This document shows, in pieces, positions 31,689 through 45,900 of a DNA stretch of 64,000 nt. The first letter of the stretch is position 1; each line of letters begins with the position of its first letter. The position numbers were made by a program, and so were the translations under genes. The notes below the pieces were generated by a model, which had not been told where the DNA came from, searched no databases, and saw only the letters and a program-made list of their open reading frames with translations. Source of the DNA: Kappaphycus alvarezii (taxonomy: Eukaryota; Rhodophyta; Florideophyceae; Gigartinales; Solieriaceae); NCBI GenBank assembly GCA_002205965.3, contig NADL03000556.1, forward strand, positions 1 through 64,000, read 5' to 3'.

Positions 31689-32410
31689 GCGATACCCAAT
31701 TGGCTTTCTAACTCCACTGATATTGCGCGAAGTACCTCTATGGTCATGAACTTGATACATACGCTCCCCTCTACTCAATTTGCGATACTCGCCACCAGTC
31801 TCAATCAAAAGCGGAGGAAAATTTTACACCAATCTCAAATACCCTGCTCGTATCGGGTCTAGCCCAAGGCTACTTTTTCTTTTTTAATGGGCTGTCTCGC
31901 TGTCCTGCAAGCGTTGGAAATTACATAGGAGGCTTACAAAGCATCTGGAATCGAATCTTCCCATCCTATCTCCGACATGCTGACTCTTTTTCAAGACTGC
32001 CACTTAGAAGAGGCCCCAGTTCTGTAATATCGCTCCTATTTACCGCAATCCGCAGCTGTCGTCGTCGCTAACGGCTGCTGCACTTTTCGAGCGTTGTTCT
32101 TCGCTCGCTACCGGTGAAATACTGCAATCTGCGATCATAACTGAGCTCATGCTTTCGAATTCCGACAGTTCGTTCTTGTCTGCAGCAGCACCCGACCGGC
32201 AACGATTCCTTTCCATGCGCACATCCCCCTACTCCCCTGTTCTCCTTTGATTCCTCACCCCCACCGCAGAACGTACATGGACTCCTCTGCAGAGAAATCG
32301 CGCGGGCTCTTCGTCTCGGTATCGCGCTATTCCCAGAATACAATCGTTGTACAGTATGCTCACAGCGCTCTGATAACGTCTCGCTCTTCTTGGATTCAAG
32401 CATACATCAT
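31689..32410 (+). pseudogene. LINE-like RT, 3' part of split gene
   Basis: From the insertion site the sequence reads DTQLAF and YCAKYLYGHELD, with two stops between, the expected continuation of the RT fragment ending ALDD at 22,513. Further on there are weak matches to the RT C-terminal region (LSAAAPDRQRFLSM near 32,180). The zinc/endonuclease part is not found after it. Minus-strand frames here are shadows. After 32,410 nothing is recognisable except a CCAAGAGTAAA-type phrase at 32,486. Confidence 0.6.
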
Positions 32411-33029
32411 GCAATAATCTCCAAGTACGAAGACATCATGAATTACCGCCCGTCATTCTGAAAACCATGTATAGATAGGATATATCCCCCAAGAGTAAAG
32501 TACCCAAATATTTTCTCCCTTTTCATATTCACTCCATTTTATAGATTCTACACTTTTATCGGGTTCTAAGTCTTCATCCATAGTCCCAACAATGGAATTA
32601 CTGATAGACACCATTTTTTCTCCACAATCGTGTCATAACAAGGAAAAGATAGCAATTCTCAAACAATCTTTTACGGCATTTCTCAACACCTCCCTCCAAT
32701 GTTGATTACGCTCGAAAATTTTCAACTATTTTGCTGTAATGCTGAAGCAGCACACTTAATTGGCTTGTATAGTGGCCTTATTATTAGTTTCGAGGCCAGA
32801 ACTCCCAGCCGAAAACTTTTAAATATCAAAAAATTTCATTCTTAATTTCAATAAAGCCACAGTAGCACACAGCCAGTTCTAGTGAAGAGCTTTACTTTTT
32901 TCTTCTGATATGATTCGTTCGAACTCACCTTAAATTTTAGCTGTATAAGTTGCTGGTTTTTCCGATTGTTCATTCGGAGTCCTTAGATGAACTCACAAAT
33001 ACAAGACATTTAACTTGAGGTAATATCCT
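32411..33029. other. No recognised gene
   Basis: It is AT-rich with no open frame of note. A short phrase at 32,486-32,519 recurs near 60,600. Confidence 0.4.
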
Positions 33030-33400
33030 CTACTAGTCTCTTTCATTCACACAATTCCCTTTGATGCATTTTATGGTACTTGTTATGTTTGTTTGAGACC
33101 TTAGGGTTAGCAAAAAATTCTATGTCAGCAGAGTAAACTGCCTCCTCTTAGAGAGTTCAAGCGAGTTTGTGTACAACTTCAAGCAAGTCCCAGGTAGTTA
33201 GGAATTGTTCTTGTCACTTTTTTTAGCGACGGTAGGTGGTAGAGCTTGCCCCTTCTGAATTAAATTGTAGACCCTTCGTCCGTCATCAATGCATATCACT
33301 TCCTGATCCTGCAACTATACTGCGATACCACATTTTTCGCTTGAACTTATCTTTTCTAGAATAAAGAGCGGAGGATATCTGTTTTCCGCCGTTTTAATGC
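33030..33400 (+). repeat. LTR family 1, copy 3
   Basis: It has the same landmarks as 24,790-25,240, starting at CACACAATTCCCTTTGATGC, but the TATA box is decayed and no acidic ORF precedes it. A 130-codon frame of unknown nature begins 620 bp downstream. Confidence 0.6.
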
Positions 33401-34023
33401 TGTAAATGTTCACGCAGAGGAAAATAGAAAAAACATAGGAGTATTACCTCCCGCACAGGCTAAGAGAATTTCCGTCGTATAGCCCTCAAAATCATGGACA
33501 GGTCCAGAAAAGAGGACCTCTGAAATAGGCTTTATCACCAACGAACATGAAGATAGAGTAGAGCCTTTTTTTCCATTGAAAACTGTCACAAATTCGTTTC
33601 TTGCGGGGCAACGATTAGGACAAGGAAACTGGTCGTAATGGAATCGAATGTAGTAAAGTTTAATTGATATTTATCAAGGGTCATAGAAAGAAGCAACACA
33701 ATCAGCGTTTCGAAATTTAAGTTCAGCTTCAACCGTTTCAGTTAATATTATACTCTGTCTCTATTCAAATTTAAGAAGAGAATTATGAAGCAGATTGTAG
33801 ATTTTATCGACTGCCCACTTGAGAAAATGATGACAAGCAGGAACTGTTAAGCTGTCAAACCCTTGTTTTTTACCTGCGCTATTCTTTGTCTACTTTCTAC
33901 GCTTGTTGATGAATTGATCTGGAAACAATATTTGGGTACCAGAGCGCACCCCTTTCAGAGGTTTTTTGGAAGACATAGAGAAAAGTTCTGTTAGATGATT
34001 GATTTAGTTTCAGAGGAAATTTT

Positions 34024-34416
34024 TTGAACAACATTATAAGCAATAAGTTTAGAGAAGCAAGCACATATACGTATAAGGAGGCTACTAATAGAAATAAGAA
34101 GAGTTTGCGTAACTATTTTATGTTAATAGATGGCACATTGAGTAGAACTGCAAGAGAGAGGGTCATATGGAGCACATGTTGGCTTAAAATTTTCAATAGA
34201 GGAAACAATACCTCAAGTAACGAATTTGAAGTGCATCGGACGCATTTATTATGCATTTTTTTGTCTCAATTGAGGGGGAAAGATACGATTGGTCATTTTG
34301 TGCGAGAATTGGGTTGGAGGAACTGTTGTGAGAGCCTTTACAAGTCGAATGAAGGAAAATTTACTGTATGGAATTTATGGCTGCAGTTACAGATGGTTTC
34401 TGAAAGTTACATGTGA
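34024..34416 (+). CDS. Hypothetical ORF downstream of LTR copy 3
   Basis: The 130-codon frame is basic and aromatic-rich, without motifs I recognise. Its position after a family 1 LTR makes a decayed gag possible. No homologous frame is seen elsewhere in the window. It could be chance in AT-rich DNA. Confidence 0.25.
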   Translation: MNNIISNKFREASTYTYKEATNRNKKSLRNYFMLIDGTLSRTARERVIWSTCWLKIFNRGNNTSSNEFEVHRTHLLCIFLSQLRGKDTIGHFVRELGWRNCCESLYKSNEGKFTVWNLWLQLQMVSESYM

Positions 34417-34504
34417 GTGTAGAAACTTGAAAAATTTGAAAGAGTGTTTAAAAAATGTATTTTTGGTGTTTGTGTTATTATGTAGTGTTTCTTCAAAGAA
34501 ATGA

Positions 34505-35855
34505 AGCTGTTTATTTCTATAATTGATTTCAAAAGGACGCCCAAAATCTTCACAGTCTCTCTTTACAGGGATTCCTTAGCTTTAACCAAATAATTACAAG
34601 CCTAATCCCCCCCCCAAAATAATATACCTGACGTAAAGGATGAAATCAAATTTACTCTTCAATTCCCCGAAAATGTATCCGCGAAACTATCCAGAAAATG
34701 CCACTCACTTCGGTGATTCCCTCTGTTACGTCAGATATGAATTGAAGCGCTTACATGAGTCGAACTGAAGGACATATTTGGCCTCTATGACCTTCATTGC
34801 CGTTGATCGACCTCTCAAGAAGTCGAAGAAGGAATTACAAAGTTGAAAAATTCGTGACTCTCTCAAAACTTTCACTCTGATTAATGCTCAAATCAAGGAG
34901 TGCTTGTCCCAAACGGAAGTGAAGCAAGAGGTAGACTATTTTAATTGACAAAACATATAAAATCAAGATTAAGATGCTTCTCAACCATCTTCTTTCGAAT
35001 CAAATGGGACTTTAGATGATTATGTAGTGCATCAATCATGTGCAAATGAAATGGCACATGAGTGATTTGGAAAAAATGAGGAAGTTTTTTACCAATAAAA
35101 GAAAAATTCTCCCAAAACAAATTATGTTAGTTTGTACTAAGGTCATAACCTCGCCTCTACGCGTGGTCTCTGCTATGTTTGCTCCTTGAATGCTTCATGA
35201 GAAAAAATGAGTGAAGTTACAAATTAGCAGTACTGCGTTGCTTCAATTCATCTCGCTTCGTCAATGGAGATATTTAAGTTCTTGGTAAATATCATATTAA
35301 ATACAGGATTTAGATTTTGAAGTTGCTTTTACCCCTAGAATGAGAAGACGTCGAAGTAAAGTACAGCTATGAGCTTCTGGAAGACCAATAAGAGCAGAAT
35401 ACTTGAGCCGATTCTCGAAAGCATCCGCTTCAGTCTCACTCCATAACTGGACAAATGGCCATGGGAACGCGAAAATTGGTCTCCAATAAGTTAAATTTTT
35501 GAATGCTGTGACAAAAAAACCAAGACAGGCTCTCCCAGCAGGCAAAAAATATAAAATCCCGTCAGCGAGCGCAAGCATCATGAAATATAGCTTTATATGA
35601 CTACGAATTCGTCAGGGTATGAAAAAAAAACGCTAACTACTCCGATCACACCCAATTCACACAACTTAACCGTCTCGAGCCAACATGGCACACATATCCC
35701 AACTGGATCCACCGTCCCCTATGCCCCGCTTTCTGCGAGCTATGTAATGGGAAACGTACGCCTTACAGATCTACATCACACAAAAACTCCTCCGCTTGGC
35801 AAAAATCACACATGAAGACAACCACCAACCCACAGCCATAACCTAACAAACAACT
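34505..35855. other. No firmly recognised gene
   Basis: Short frames include 35,297-35,581 (minus, 94 codons), which has only a weak resemblance to a retroelement RNase H (WSETEADAFE), and 35,597-35,815 (plus, Thr/Ser/His-rich). The latter is just upstream of the copia gag and may be its leader. Confidence 0.35.
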
Positions 35856-38555
35856 ATGAACCCCCACATCACACCCAAAATCAGCGAACTAAGCCAAAAT
35901 GATGCCGACTCCTTTCTAGTCTCCGTCACGGCCGCGGCTGCCATGCTAAAAGCCAGAGACTTCATCACCTCTAATCCACCGCAACCTGCAGCTCCAGCCC
36001 AACTGGTTGTGCACATGGACAAACGTGATATCCTACTCGGGGCGCTCATCGAAAGTATTTCAAAAGAGATCTGCTCCCTGATCGCGCCCCGCAACGAACA
36101 GTCTACTCCATTCAAGACCTTCATGGCTACTCAGCAGCACCTCGACACTCTGAAAACAAAAGATCATGAGTACCTAAAGTTTCTGGTGGGCAATACTGTC
36201 CCAAAATGTAGATATGCTCATTTCGGAATATAATCGTCAACATCAGTCATTCGAGCCCGCATTCTCACCGCCAAGTATCCAAACATTGAATTACACACGA
36301 TTTCAGTGGACTAAACGATCGTTGGCCTCGGTGAAACAGCCGAATCCGAGCAAGCTGGCGTTCAAATTCTGTTTGACCATCCGAAAACCCCAAAAGACTT
36401 CGCTCATAAGTACAATAAGCGCCTCAATTTCACGAAGAGAAGAGGAGGTAACCCAACTGCTCTACGCAGCTAGCACAGCAGCACTTCCGTCGCCCTATAG
36501 GAACTTCTCCGAGCAGTGGGCCAAGGTCGTCGTCCTTCACGAGCGTCATTCATGCCCTGCCGTTTCAACATCCCCTTAGGTGCGTCCAGTCCCCGCAACC
36601 CATATGAGCAGTACAAAGAACCTAACCACCCCCGAAACAGAAAAAACAAAGCCACGGCCAAGTAGGTCAATATCGACTACTCCAAACTCGCTGCAGAACT
36701 CAGCCACCTCATAGAACCCCCTATGAACAACGAATATTCTACTGCAAAAGGTCAGGACAGAAAGTTTTTTTCAAGTAGGGAACCCACCTGACTCTTTTCC
36801 AAAATCCTACGACGGAAATGAAGAATGTCACCGTCCCTCTTCCCACCTTTCAAATCTCTCACTGCACCCACTCCTGCAATGCAAAAAGATAGACTCCGAA
36901 TAGCTATTACACCGTACCGGCCTTGGCCGACCCGTCCTTGAAGAACAACATCCTGTCAGTACATCAATTTGCCACCGAGTATGGCCCAGTTCTTTTTACA
37001 CACGACCATACAATAGCAACCGATTACAGGTATGGAAAAAAATTCCTGGCAAAAGGGTTCTGGAGCGGAAAGAATCAAAGCTACGTTCTAGACACTAAAT
37101 CACCCCTGAAGCCATGGCGAGACTCAACACTCTACAGGCATTCATCTCGCGTAGATGCAAACCATGTACGGCTAAACCATTTCTTCCACCATAAAAACAA
37201 ACCCAAACACGCAAAGACACCCAACCACCACAACGCATTTCACCAAAAAGCTCAAAAGACACTACAAAGACGCTCCATCCACTGCTCACTTTAAGCAAGC
37301 TACTTCAGAAATGACTATTCAACCAACCGCAGCTACCTCTTCAACCGAATTCACAGCTAGCCTCAGAAACCCACAAATGGCGTCTCATACTCGACCCCGC
37401 ACCGCCGTGTGCAATCAGAGAAATTTTCAAATCCATCACGGTCCCTCACACGCCCCATTCCCTCTGTAAACGGTTGCCCACAATTGCATGCCTTCCCTGC
37501 CGCCATTCCAATCTCACCAGAGCGCCTCTTTTCCCTAACACGAACCACTACCCTATTGTATCCTATGCGAGCAGTAAAACGTGCAGTACAATCAAACAAC
37601 CGATCAAGCACGGAGGTCGCCATTACCTACCCTTTGCAGACGCTAAGAACCAATTCCTTGCAATCTGTATCCTCAAATCCGGAGACCAAGTCCCACGGCT
37701 TCTCAAGACTCTCTTAGCCGGCATCGCAACGTTACATGGAAGACCGCACACGAAATAAGGACAGACAACCCAAAAGAATTTCGCACAAACCACCCTATAA
37801 TAGCTTTTCCAAATCTATGGCACGACCCTGAAACTACACACACCGCACCACCCGCAGGGAAAATCACGGACAGAAATTATCAACCTCACACATATGAATG
37901 CGAAAAGAGCAGCACTGTCATCAGCAAAACTACTTGACGTTTTCTGGGAGAGGGGAACCCGTGGACAGCTCAATAAAAGTCTTCCAGCCAAATTTATTCA
38001 ACGTATACTTCATAAAACAGGAATGCAATCCAAATCGCGTCAAACCCCTCCCCTGAAAATACCAATCGGAACTCCGCAACAGCATACCCAGCACTCCATA
38101 AAAACACCGTGCAGCAATTTCAAACAAATACTGATGACCCAAGATATCTAAATGACAGCAAACTCCTCGATATCATGTTCACCGAGTAAAACGTTGCGGA
38201 ACAAATGTACAAGTCCAATATCTGCCATCTTAAAGTACTCAAATGGCTCATGTAGTATTTTTGTGGCGTGCCAACGCACGAACTCCTCTACAAAATGCGC
38301 AAACTGAGCATCACAGTCTTGCACCACCTCCACTTATTCAGTGATGTAGACTTTCCCAACGACAGGGACCGACGTTCCCGAACCGGTATAATCCATACTC
38401 CATGGGGCACACCCATGGCATGGTCCAGCCGCAAACAAACCACTGTGACAAAATGAACCTTCGAATCCGAATATTCAGCCGCCGCTGATGTAGCCCAAGA
38501 TGCTCAATGTATCAGCAAACTACTTATTGATTGCATTTTATGCTTCAGCGCGTAA
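35856..38555 (+). pseudogene. Ty1/copia-like relic lacking the RT core
   Basis: A gag-like frame starts at ATG 35,856 (125 codons, then frame change to 36,579). A pre-integrase region follows at 36,923 with SLKNNILSVHQF and GPVLFTHDHTIATD. Integrase-like sequence occurs at about 37,600-38,000 (HYLPFADAKNQF, then RTDNPKEF in another frame). It then passes almost directly to the end of RNase H: FSDVDFPNDRDRRSRTGI and PMAWSSRKQTTV, with ESEYSAAADVAQDA after one stop, ending at TAA 38,555. The reverse-transcriptase core that should lie between is missing, so an internal deletion occurred. The base composition is more C-rich than its surroundings. Confidence 0.75.
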
Positions 38556-41500
38556 AGTAAACTGTTTTTAGGAAAAATCGCATCGAACATGGCTATTTCT
38601 AACATAGGTATCACCCAAAGAATCTCTAATTATATTTGAAATGACCTATTAGAGGTGTGTTAAAAAAACGGCCAGGGATTTCCCAATGTAACAAATTTAT
38701 GTACAGGAGCTCCCAGAGCCGGGAAGTCATATTTTGATAATTCCGAAGATTTTTTGACACCAAGAAGTATTTAATGGATTCTTATGGATGGTTAGAGAAC
38801 AGAGATATTTCATAAACATTTGATTTAATACCAATCGACAAACCCTACCATTCATATAAATTTGTAGAAATGCCGACGGAGATAAAAAGGAAGTAGAATT
38901 TGAGATTCCCGCTCCGAAATTTGGGTTTAGTTACTATGAAACTTGATTTTAATAACTCTTAACAAAGATGTTCTGGAGATGAACTTCGAGTTGAGGAGTC
39001 GGAGTGAAAGATTGGTCAGTGCAAGAAATCGTTCTATCCATTTTTCGTGTAGTCTACATGTATTATTTAGAATGAGGTGCTCTTGAATCTTCCCTGGGTG
39101 GCGAAGGTAGAATATCCCGTTATTTTATAGCTGTATAGTCGTTTCTTGCATCGTAAACAATATAAAATATTTACAATACACCGTTTATTCAATGAAGAGG
39201 GAAAAAAGGTGAGAATGGAGATTTAATAAAGTAAATTTCTTTCAGGAAGATTGGTTTACTAAAACATATTGGGACTTCTTAATTTTAAAAGTTTTAATGC
39301 TTATTTTATACTACAGTACAATATGGTGAGGAAAATACCATGAAGGATATGCACTGGGAATAATTCATGGATCAACAGGCCTTGTAAGTTCACTATAAAA
39401 TTACCAATGATATTTATATGTCAATACCTGCATCAATATCAATACCATTTCAGAGGTTTGGTAATCATTTCATATAAATATCAAATTTATTAGACTATCG
39501 AAAAACTATGTCCACAGTATTTCCTCGAATACTGCAGGTAACTTTCTTGACTTCTACACTACAAGTTCAAGCACGTAATCAGTCTGGAAACAACTACTGA
39601 AACATCGAACTTTTTGGAAAAATGTTTACATGGTAAGCATCAAAAATCTATAGATACTTCATCACCAAAAGGTTATGGCGAAATAGAAGCCCTTCAGTCA
39701 CAACAATTAGCTCAACATATATCTATAAGCGCATGTAAAAGTGAAAATAATGTCTCATAATAACCTATGCATCGTATGTATTCTTCTTTTCTCCGTCTGT
39801 AGCATTCCAAAAATCATTAGGCCGATGTATAATTCCTATGCATGAAAAAGGGATTCGTTTCCCTGTAAGGATGAAAAACAGCATTTTTATGTGTGCATGT
39901 GTGTTTTAATTTTTGCATAGGTACTTTTGGTATGTGATGCATGCTCTAAGTGTTATATCTGATGCAATTGTAATGAGATAGATACACCAAGTGGTTTTCT
40001 AGATTCGGATATACCCGCAATTTATTTTATCACGCATTTTTGTATACATATTCACTTTCATGTTAAAACTTCAGTAAAAATGCAGATTTTGTGTCTACTT
40101 TTCTCTTCCGACTACATGAGCGCTATTATTGTGCGTTTCTGAGTACTGCAATGCTCCGAATCGATAAACTACGCAAGAAGAAAGACTCATACACAACCAT
40201 TTACCTCTGCTCTCAAAAAGTCACTCTGTTCTACGGTTCCTGTTTTGTACCTCTCTCAGTTAGTTACTTAAGTTCTAGTGTCAAAAGTATGCAAATATGT
40301 TAAAGATCACTAAATATAAGCTAGCTTTTAAACTGCTATTTCTAAACTAGTGGTAATGTTCTCTGCTCTGGTTATCTACAAATGTAAGCCACTTTTTCGT
40401 TACTATTTGGTTTTTATTATGATTATTGGTCCCAATTCCAGTGTTTCTGCTTCTTATTTTACCTCCTCTGTGATTCCTTCACAGCCACTCGGAACCATAT
40501 TCTGTCTATGATCTGGAAATGTCTTGTTCAGGGTTCTATCCGGGGAATTTTCTGCACAAACTCCTGAAAATTCTTTCAATCGTTCAACGAGGACATCTTA
40601 CGATGTATGATCATAATAGTTATTGCTTTTGAAGATAACAAGAGATCAGAATAAGCTAGAAGAAAATATTTTAGTATCTGAAACTATATGAAATGATCTT
40701 CTAGTGTTTATATAGCTCTTTTCCCAGACTTTGGTATTGATAAAGAACCCATATGCATGGTATCAAAATTTGTGGCTAAGTCAATACACGTGACATCTGA
40801 AGCGGTATGTTTAAGGTATAATAAGGATCAAAATAAAATATCAAAAAAGCCCAGAGATGTTGTGGAACCTAAACAACAATTTATGTCACGCGAAGGACTC
40901 TAAAGACCAGATATTTAAATTTATACTGCTTCATGAATCAGCCCAAATCCAATAATGAGTTATTAATTGACTCCAAAAAGTTTCGAATAGTGCAAAATGA
41001 CAAAAGGCATAAATTAAAGAAAGAACTGAAACTAAAATGTAATGGGTAGTTCGACAATATCGTATCTTTAACAAAAGGTTATGAATAGTCCAGAAAAGTG
41101 CTGTCGCTAATACAACAATGGACCATTTCTCTGGGCTAAATATATCCTTTTGCAATTATACGAGGCACAGATTCCCTTTTCTAACCAACCATGTTTTTTG
41201 TCCGATCTCTTCGCATCTTTCTAGATAGAATGAAGACTTTTCTACCTTCTTTGCTACACAAACCCTTCCTCTCAAACACGGAAACAGGTAAGACATGAAA
41301 GACTAGAGAAAAACTTTTGTGTATTTCCAGGCGGGAACAGGATGTAATACACCGCCGCAGCAAGGATCAGAAATTTGGTTCCAAGTAGGTGATCTACAGT
41401 GACTTGCCGCTATTTTTTCAAACTATTTTATACTATACCATAGCAACTGTACTTATTAACGGTGGTTTGATCAGCGCAGCACTGTCGAAAAACTAAAATT

Positions 41501-44500
41501 TAGGACATAATGAAAACTGTATCTCAGTCGGACTCGTTCTAGCTTTCATTTTATTCCAATAGACCAGTCACCGTAATTAGATTGGCCCAATTTAATTATG
41601 ATCATGGAAATTTTATTCTGGCCGCGAAATTTAAGATAGACCTAAAACTTTTCACACCGAGTTTAGTTTATTGTTGCGCGTAAAAGTCTTATGCTAATTC
41701 TTTTCGGCATATGCAAAAATAAATTTGTAGAGAAAGTACTCAATTTTATTCAAAAGTCAATAGATGGTTCGAATATCTGTAGATAAGGTGGGCATGTAGT
41801 GGCTTTTGCTTTTCTACAACGGGGAATAGACAGTCAAAGTGCCAGAGGAAGTATAGGCAGATATCTAGATATCCACCGTCCCTCGTTTACTGTCATTCTA
41901 CTAATGTAATTATAACAGCAGAAGGATTTGGCCAGAATGGTCGTTAACAAATTAAATTGGCCTAAACTAATTTCGCGCAAAAGCTACTCTAGTCACCTAG
42001 TCTAATTACGGTGATTGGTGTATATGTACATACCTCCTCTTTTATAGTAACTGATAAATTTTTTATTGTAAACATTTTCCATTCTTACGAGATCTTGCGG
42101 TATTATTCCATTAAAAAAGATAATCCGTGTCATCTGAGCTAAGGAGCTGTCATGCTTAGTCAGTGGGTCGGCTTGATTTCCATTCCCAGGGATCTATTTC
42201 AGTCTGCTCAATCTAGAGGTTTAAAAATTACAGATGATACGTTGAAATTATGCTACAATAGACATATGTTGCGGTAGGCAGATGGTGAATTCAAAATATC
42301 TCGAGAGTGAATAACAACATAAATTTCAACTAGTTTGCTGGAAGCGCTTGCATATAATATTAATTGGGCTATTTCGTTACGTGTGGTGATAAACTTTTCA
42401 TTATTGGCCCCGGTGAGGCTGTGATTAGGGTTTAGAACCAACTATATCCAATAATTCCAGTAAATCATTTCTCTCTTTGCTCTTACATCGTTTATTCATA
42501 ATCTAATGTTTACATCTAGAAGCGCCTTAAGGGAAAAAATTACGCAACCGACCGCAATTCCGTAATATATTTTACAGGAGCCATTCTTCCAATGCTGCAT
42601 CATTTTTCGAAGAGAAAAAGTAAATAAAACTCACTATCCGAATATCTAAGTGAAATATAAGTCCTATAGGATACTCCTTGGAGTTTTTTGTGTACTTTTA
42701 AACATCCGAAAGACCTGATATGGCTTTTGCTGCATCTATGCGACGCAATGAGCATTTAGATTCTGTTTCTACTTACTGAAGGTTGTGCAAAATCTGTGCT
42801 CTACATTCAAGGCGCCATAGAGTTCGAATTGGAGTAAGTAAATATTTCATTTGAAGTGTCGTTTAATGCATTTACTAATAAATAATGTTATCAAGACAGG
42901 GTGAATTTGAGGTCAAGCTCTGGATATTTACTGTACATCAAAAGTGGACTAGTTTTCTTGTAACCGAGAAAAAGGACTACAATCGCCCTGTCCAAACTAG
43001 AGACAGAAATTTGTGCGCTAGCTCCTTGCATAGATGATATCTGATGGATAAGATTAATAATATGAAAGATTTTCTGACCCTTTGATACATCTTCTATGAT
43101 ATACATCGGGAAAAGCTCGAGCCATATTGCGTACTGATCACATACAAGATATTTGATATATAAAGCGTTTTGTAGCCAACCAACAATACGTTTGCAAGTA
43201 AGTGAAGAAGTAAAAACACTTTTGTATAGTCTTTTTTGAATAATCTAGCAGAATATCTATCTGAAGGCCTTGTTGGAGAGTTCTTCGAAATCCATCTTCA
43301 GGGGATGTCAATTAAGGCTAAACACAACTATTGATGCTTGTAAAGGTATATTAGATAACATGAACCTACAGTTTTAGTTCTTATTGCTGTATTCTCGAGC
43401 GTTGATGGAATTAGAGTATACCAAAACCAACATCGGTGTATTTCTAGAGAATATTTTCTGCATGTAACGGATTATCGTGCAAAAGAGCAGATAAATTGAG
43501 AAAATTTAGATGCGAGAGGTTCACAGAATACGATAAAGATAAAATTGAGAACTAATTATGAAAATGACAAAAATATCTTTAATAAGAAGGTCTTTTGCAT
43601 TGCAATAGTAGGGCAATAGGTTAATTGCGCCAACACCGCAAAAGTCTGGTTAAAGCCCTGTATGAAGAAAGAAGAGAATTTTTAATTTAATTACGAGAAC
43701 TTTTAAGATCTGAATAGGAGATTTGCCATATCTCTGTTCCCAATATTGTAATCTGTCTGACAACTGGGGAAATGGGGGGTTAATTTTCTGTGGCAGATAT
43801 GTGGGTTGGGATCCATTAAATTTGTACCGGAGCTTAGATAACGTATCATGATCAGATAATTGAATATTTATGTAAAAAACCGCACCGCACCAAATTCAGT
43901 TCAAGAAAATATAATTATTTACTGCGATATATAACTGATTTTGCACCTATCTAACAATATTTGTAATAGAATATTGAAAAATTCACTCTAAAAGTTTGGG
44001 ATTTGAAGTAAGTCAATTTTCACAAGATATAATATCTACGTAAATCATACATCTTTGGAGTCCTTTGGGCGGCAATTTTATCGTACTGGAATTGTTTCGA
44101 ATTCTTTGAAGATGTACGAGATTGCATTCTAGAAGTTTGGAATAATTTAACCGAAGATTATCTCTGCATCATCTACAGTTCTATTTCTAATAGCGTTTTT
44201 GAAGAGCTTGAGAAAAAGAGAATGATTCTAAATATTATGCTTTCATTTGCAAATAATTTTAGATTCCAGTATAGATAATTCGTGTAGCTGTAAGTTGTTA
44301 TCAGTTTTCCAATTCGACCGCTGCTCACATTATCTCTATCTCTACAAGAATTTAAATTTTTTTTTCAGTGGCATACTTGGCTTCTTAGTGGTTTAATTTG
44401 TCAGGGAAAGCCGTAACTGTATTCCTGTTGACTCATTATCGATCGGCTAATTTATGATTATTTCGGGCGCTGTATAAAAGCCTTCGACTTATAAGTTACT

Positions 44501-45770
44501 GCAATTCTAATATTTTCAGGTAATGTTTGACATCACATGCAATCTACACTGCCATGCAGTACACCGTATATTACATAATATTTCATTGATTTTACTGTAA
44601 ATCGTTTATCAGATGTGCACTTGCGGGTCTGCCTAATACAGATAAATAGGATGAAATCCACACCTTATTGTTTGGGCTCAAGCATTGACCAGAAGTGCAT
44701 GTTATATACATATGCACTGTTAGCTGGGTACAGTAAAACGTACAGTGGTTTACTTCCAGTAGCTCATGCATTGTACATTTAAACCTAGTACCGAAGAGGC
44801 ACCATGGAATGGTACAGATGTCATCCTGTTCCGTGCATTTCAACTTCAACATGAAGAACCGTACTGTTGCGGAAGCTAGCTTACGTTAATTAAACTTTAG
44901 GAGAAGAGTTGAAAAACTTGCTTTTTAACTGCGACTAGTGCAGTGATTAGGAAGTCCTATGAAACTTTGTTCAAATCATCTAGCAGGTAAAAAAAGATTT
45001 GCGTAGTTAGTCCTCTGATTTAATCAAGCCTGCCAAAACCTAGGCAATTCAATACCCGAGGAAAAAATAAGGCCATAAACTAAATTGAAAATCATACGGA
45101 GGATAAGAAAGGTACGAAAAAGAAGAGGCGAATGGATCCTAAATAAGTGAACGCATAATAAAGGAACATTATTTATAATGCTATTTACGTGCAAATGGAT
45201 CTAAACAAAATTTTCAAGGATGCTAGAAGAAATTACGAGGAGTTATGGAGGAAAGAATAAAACACGGGTCCCAGACAGCAGAATACGACTAAAGTTTGTA
45301 TCTATATATATGAAGATCGGAGGCCTACTGAGGAATCTCTAAATCATAGAGTCGCTGGTATGTCGTAGAACACAGAAAATAGAGAGTTAACCGAGACTTA
45401 CGGGGAAACATAACCTTTGAGTGTACGCATTCGCAAACCTTCCAGGGCTGAAAGCATTTAGAGCTGTACTTGCATCCGTAATTAGATGATTAATTGGCTC
45501 GGTTTGTAGTGCATTTTTACACATTGGCAATAGCCTATGGCAGTGGAAAATAAAATAATCTGAAATATCAATTATGATTCTAATAAACTTATTCTAATTC
45601 TGCATAGACTATATTCCCGCCTAGCTGTGTATGTTTCCGGGGATCATATTGAAATAAGTAGCCTGAAAATATATTACTCTCACTTAATTTTGTCTAAACG
45701 ATTCAACTGAATTTATCGTATGGTATTCAATATGCGTAATAGATGTTTCACGAAAAGTCAATAGAAGCCG
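38556..45770. other. AT-rich stretch without recognisable genes
   Basis: Over 7 kb I find only frames under 90 codons on either strand, with no motif, repeat array or RNA gene that I can defend. It may be very old decayed element sequence or true intergenic DNA. TATA-like words are frequent because of composition and carry no weight. Confidence 0.5.
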
Positions 45771-45779
45771 AGCCGAGTA

Positions 45780-45900
45780 ACACGCTTCCCCCGAGAGAGG
45801 TCAAGAAAGCTGGTAGACAACTTCACGTGCAGATTTGAGTAGTAAAGAATTTATTAATTAAATTCAGAACTCAGAGACTGTAGGCAATGAAGTGACTAAA
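45780..45900 (+). repeat. LTR family 1 fragment, copy 4
   Basis: GAGAGGTCAAGAAAGCTGGTAG, a GACAACTTCA block and a GAGTAGTA block match the middle of LTR family 1. Neither end is preserved. Confidence 0.5.

Noticed and set aside
32040-32414. Minus-strand ORFs
   Set aside because: They overlap the plus-strand LINE RT continuation and show no motif, so they are shadows.
35297-35581. Minus ORF as gypsy RNase H
   Set aside because: Only WSETEADAFE fits loosely, with no neighbouring RT or integrase in that orientation.
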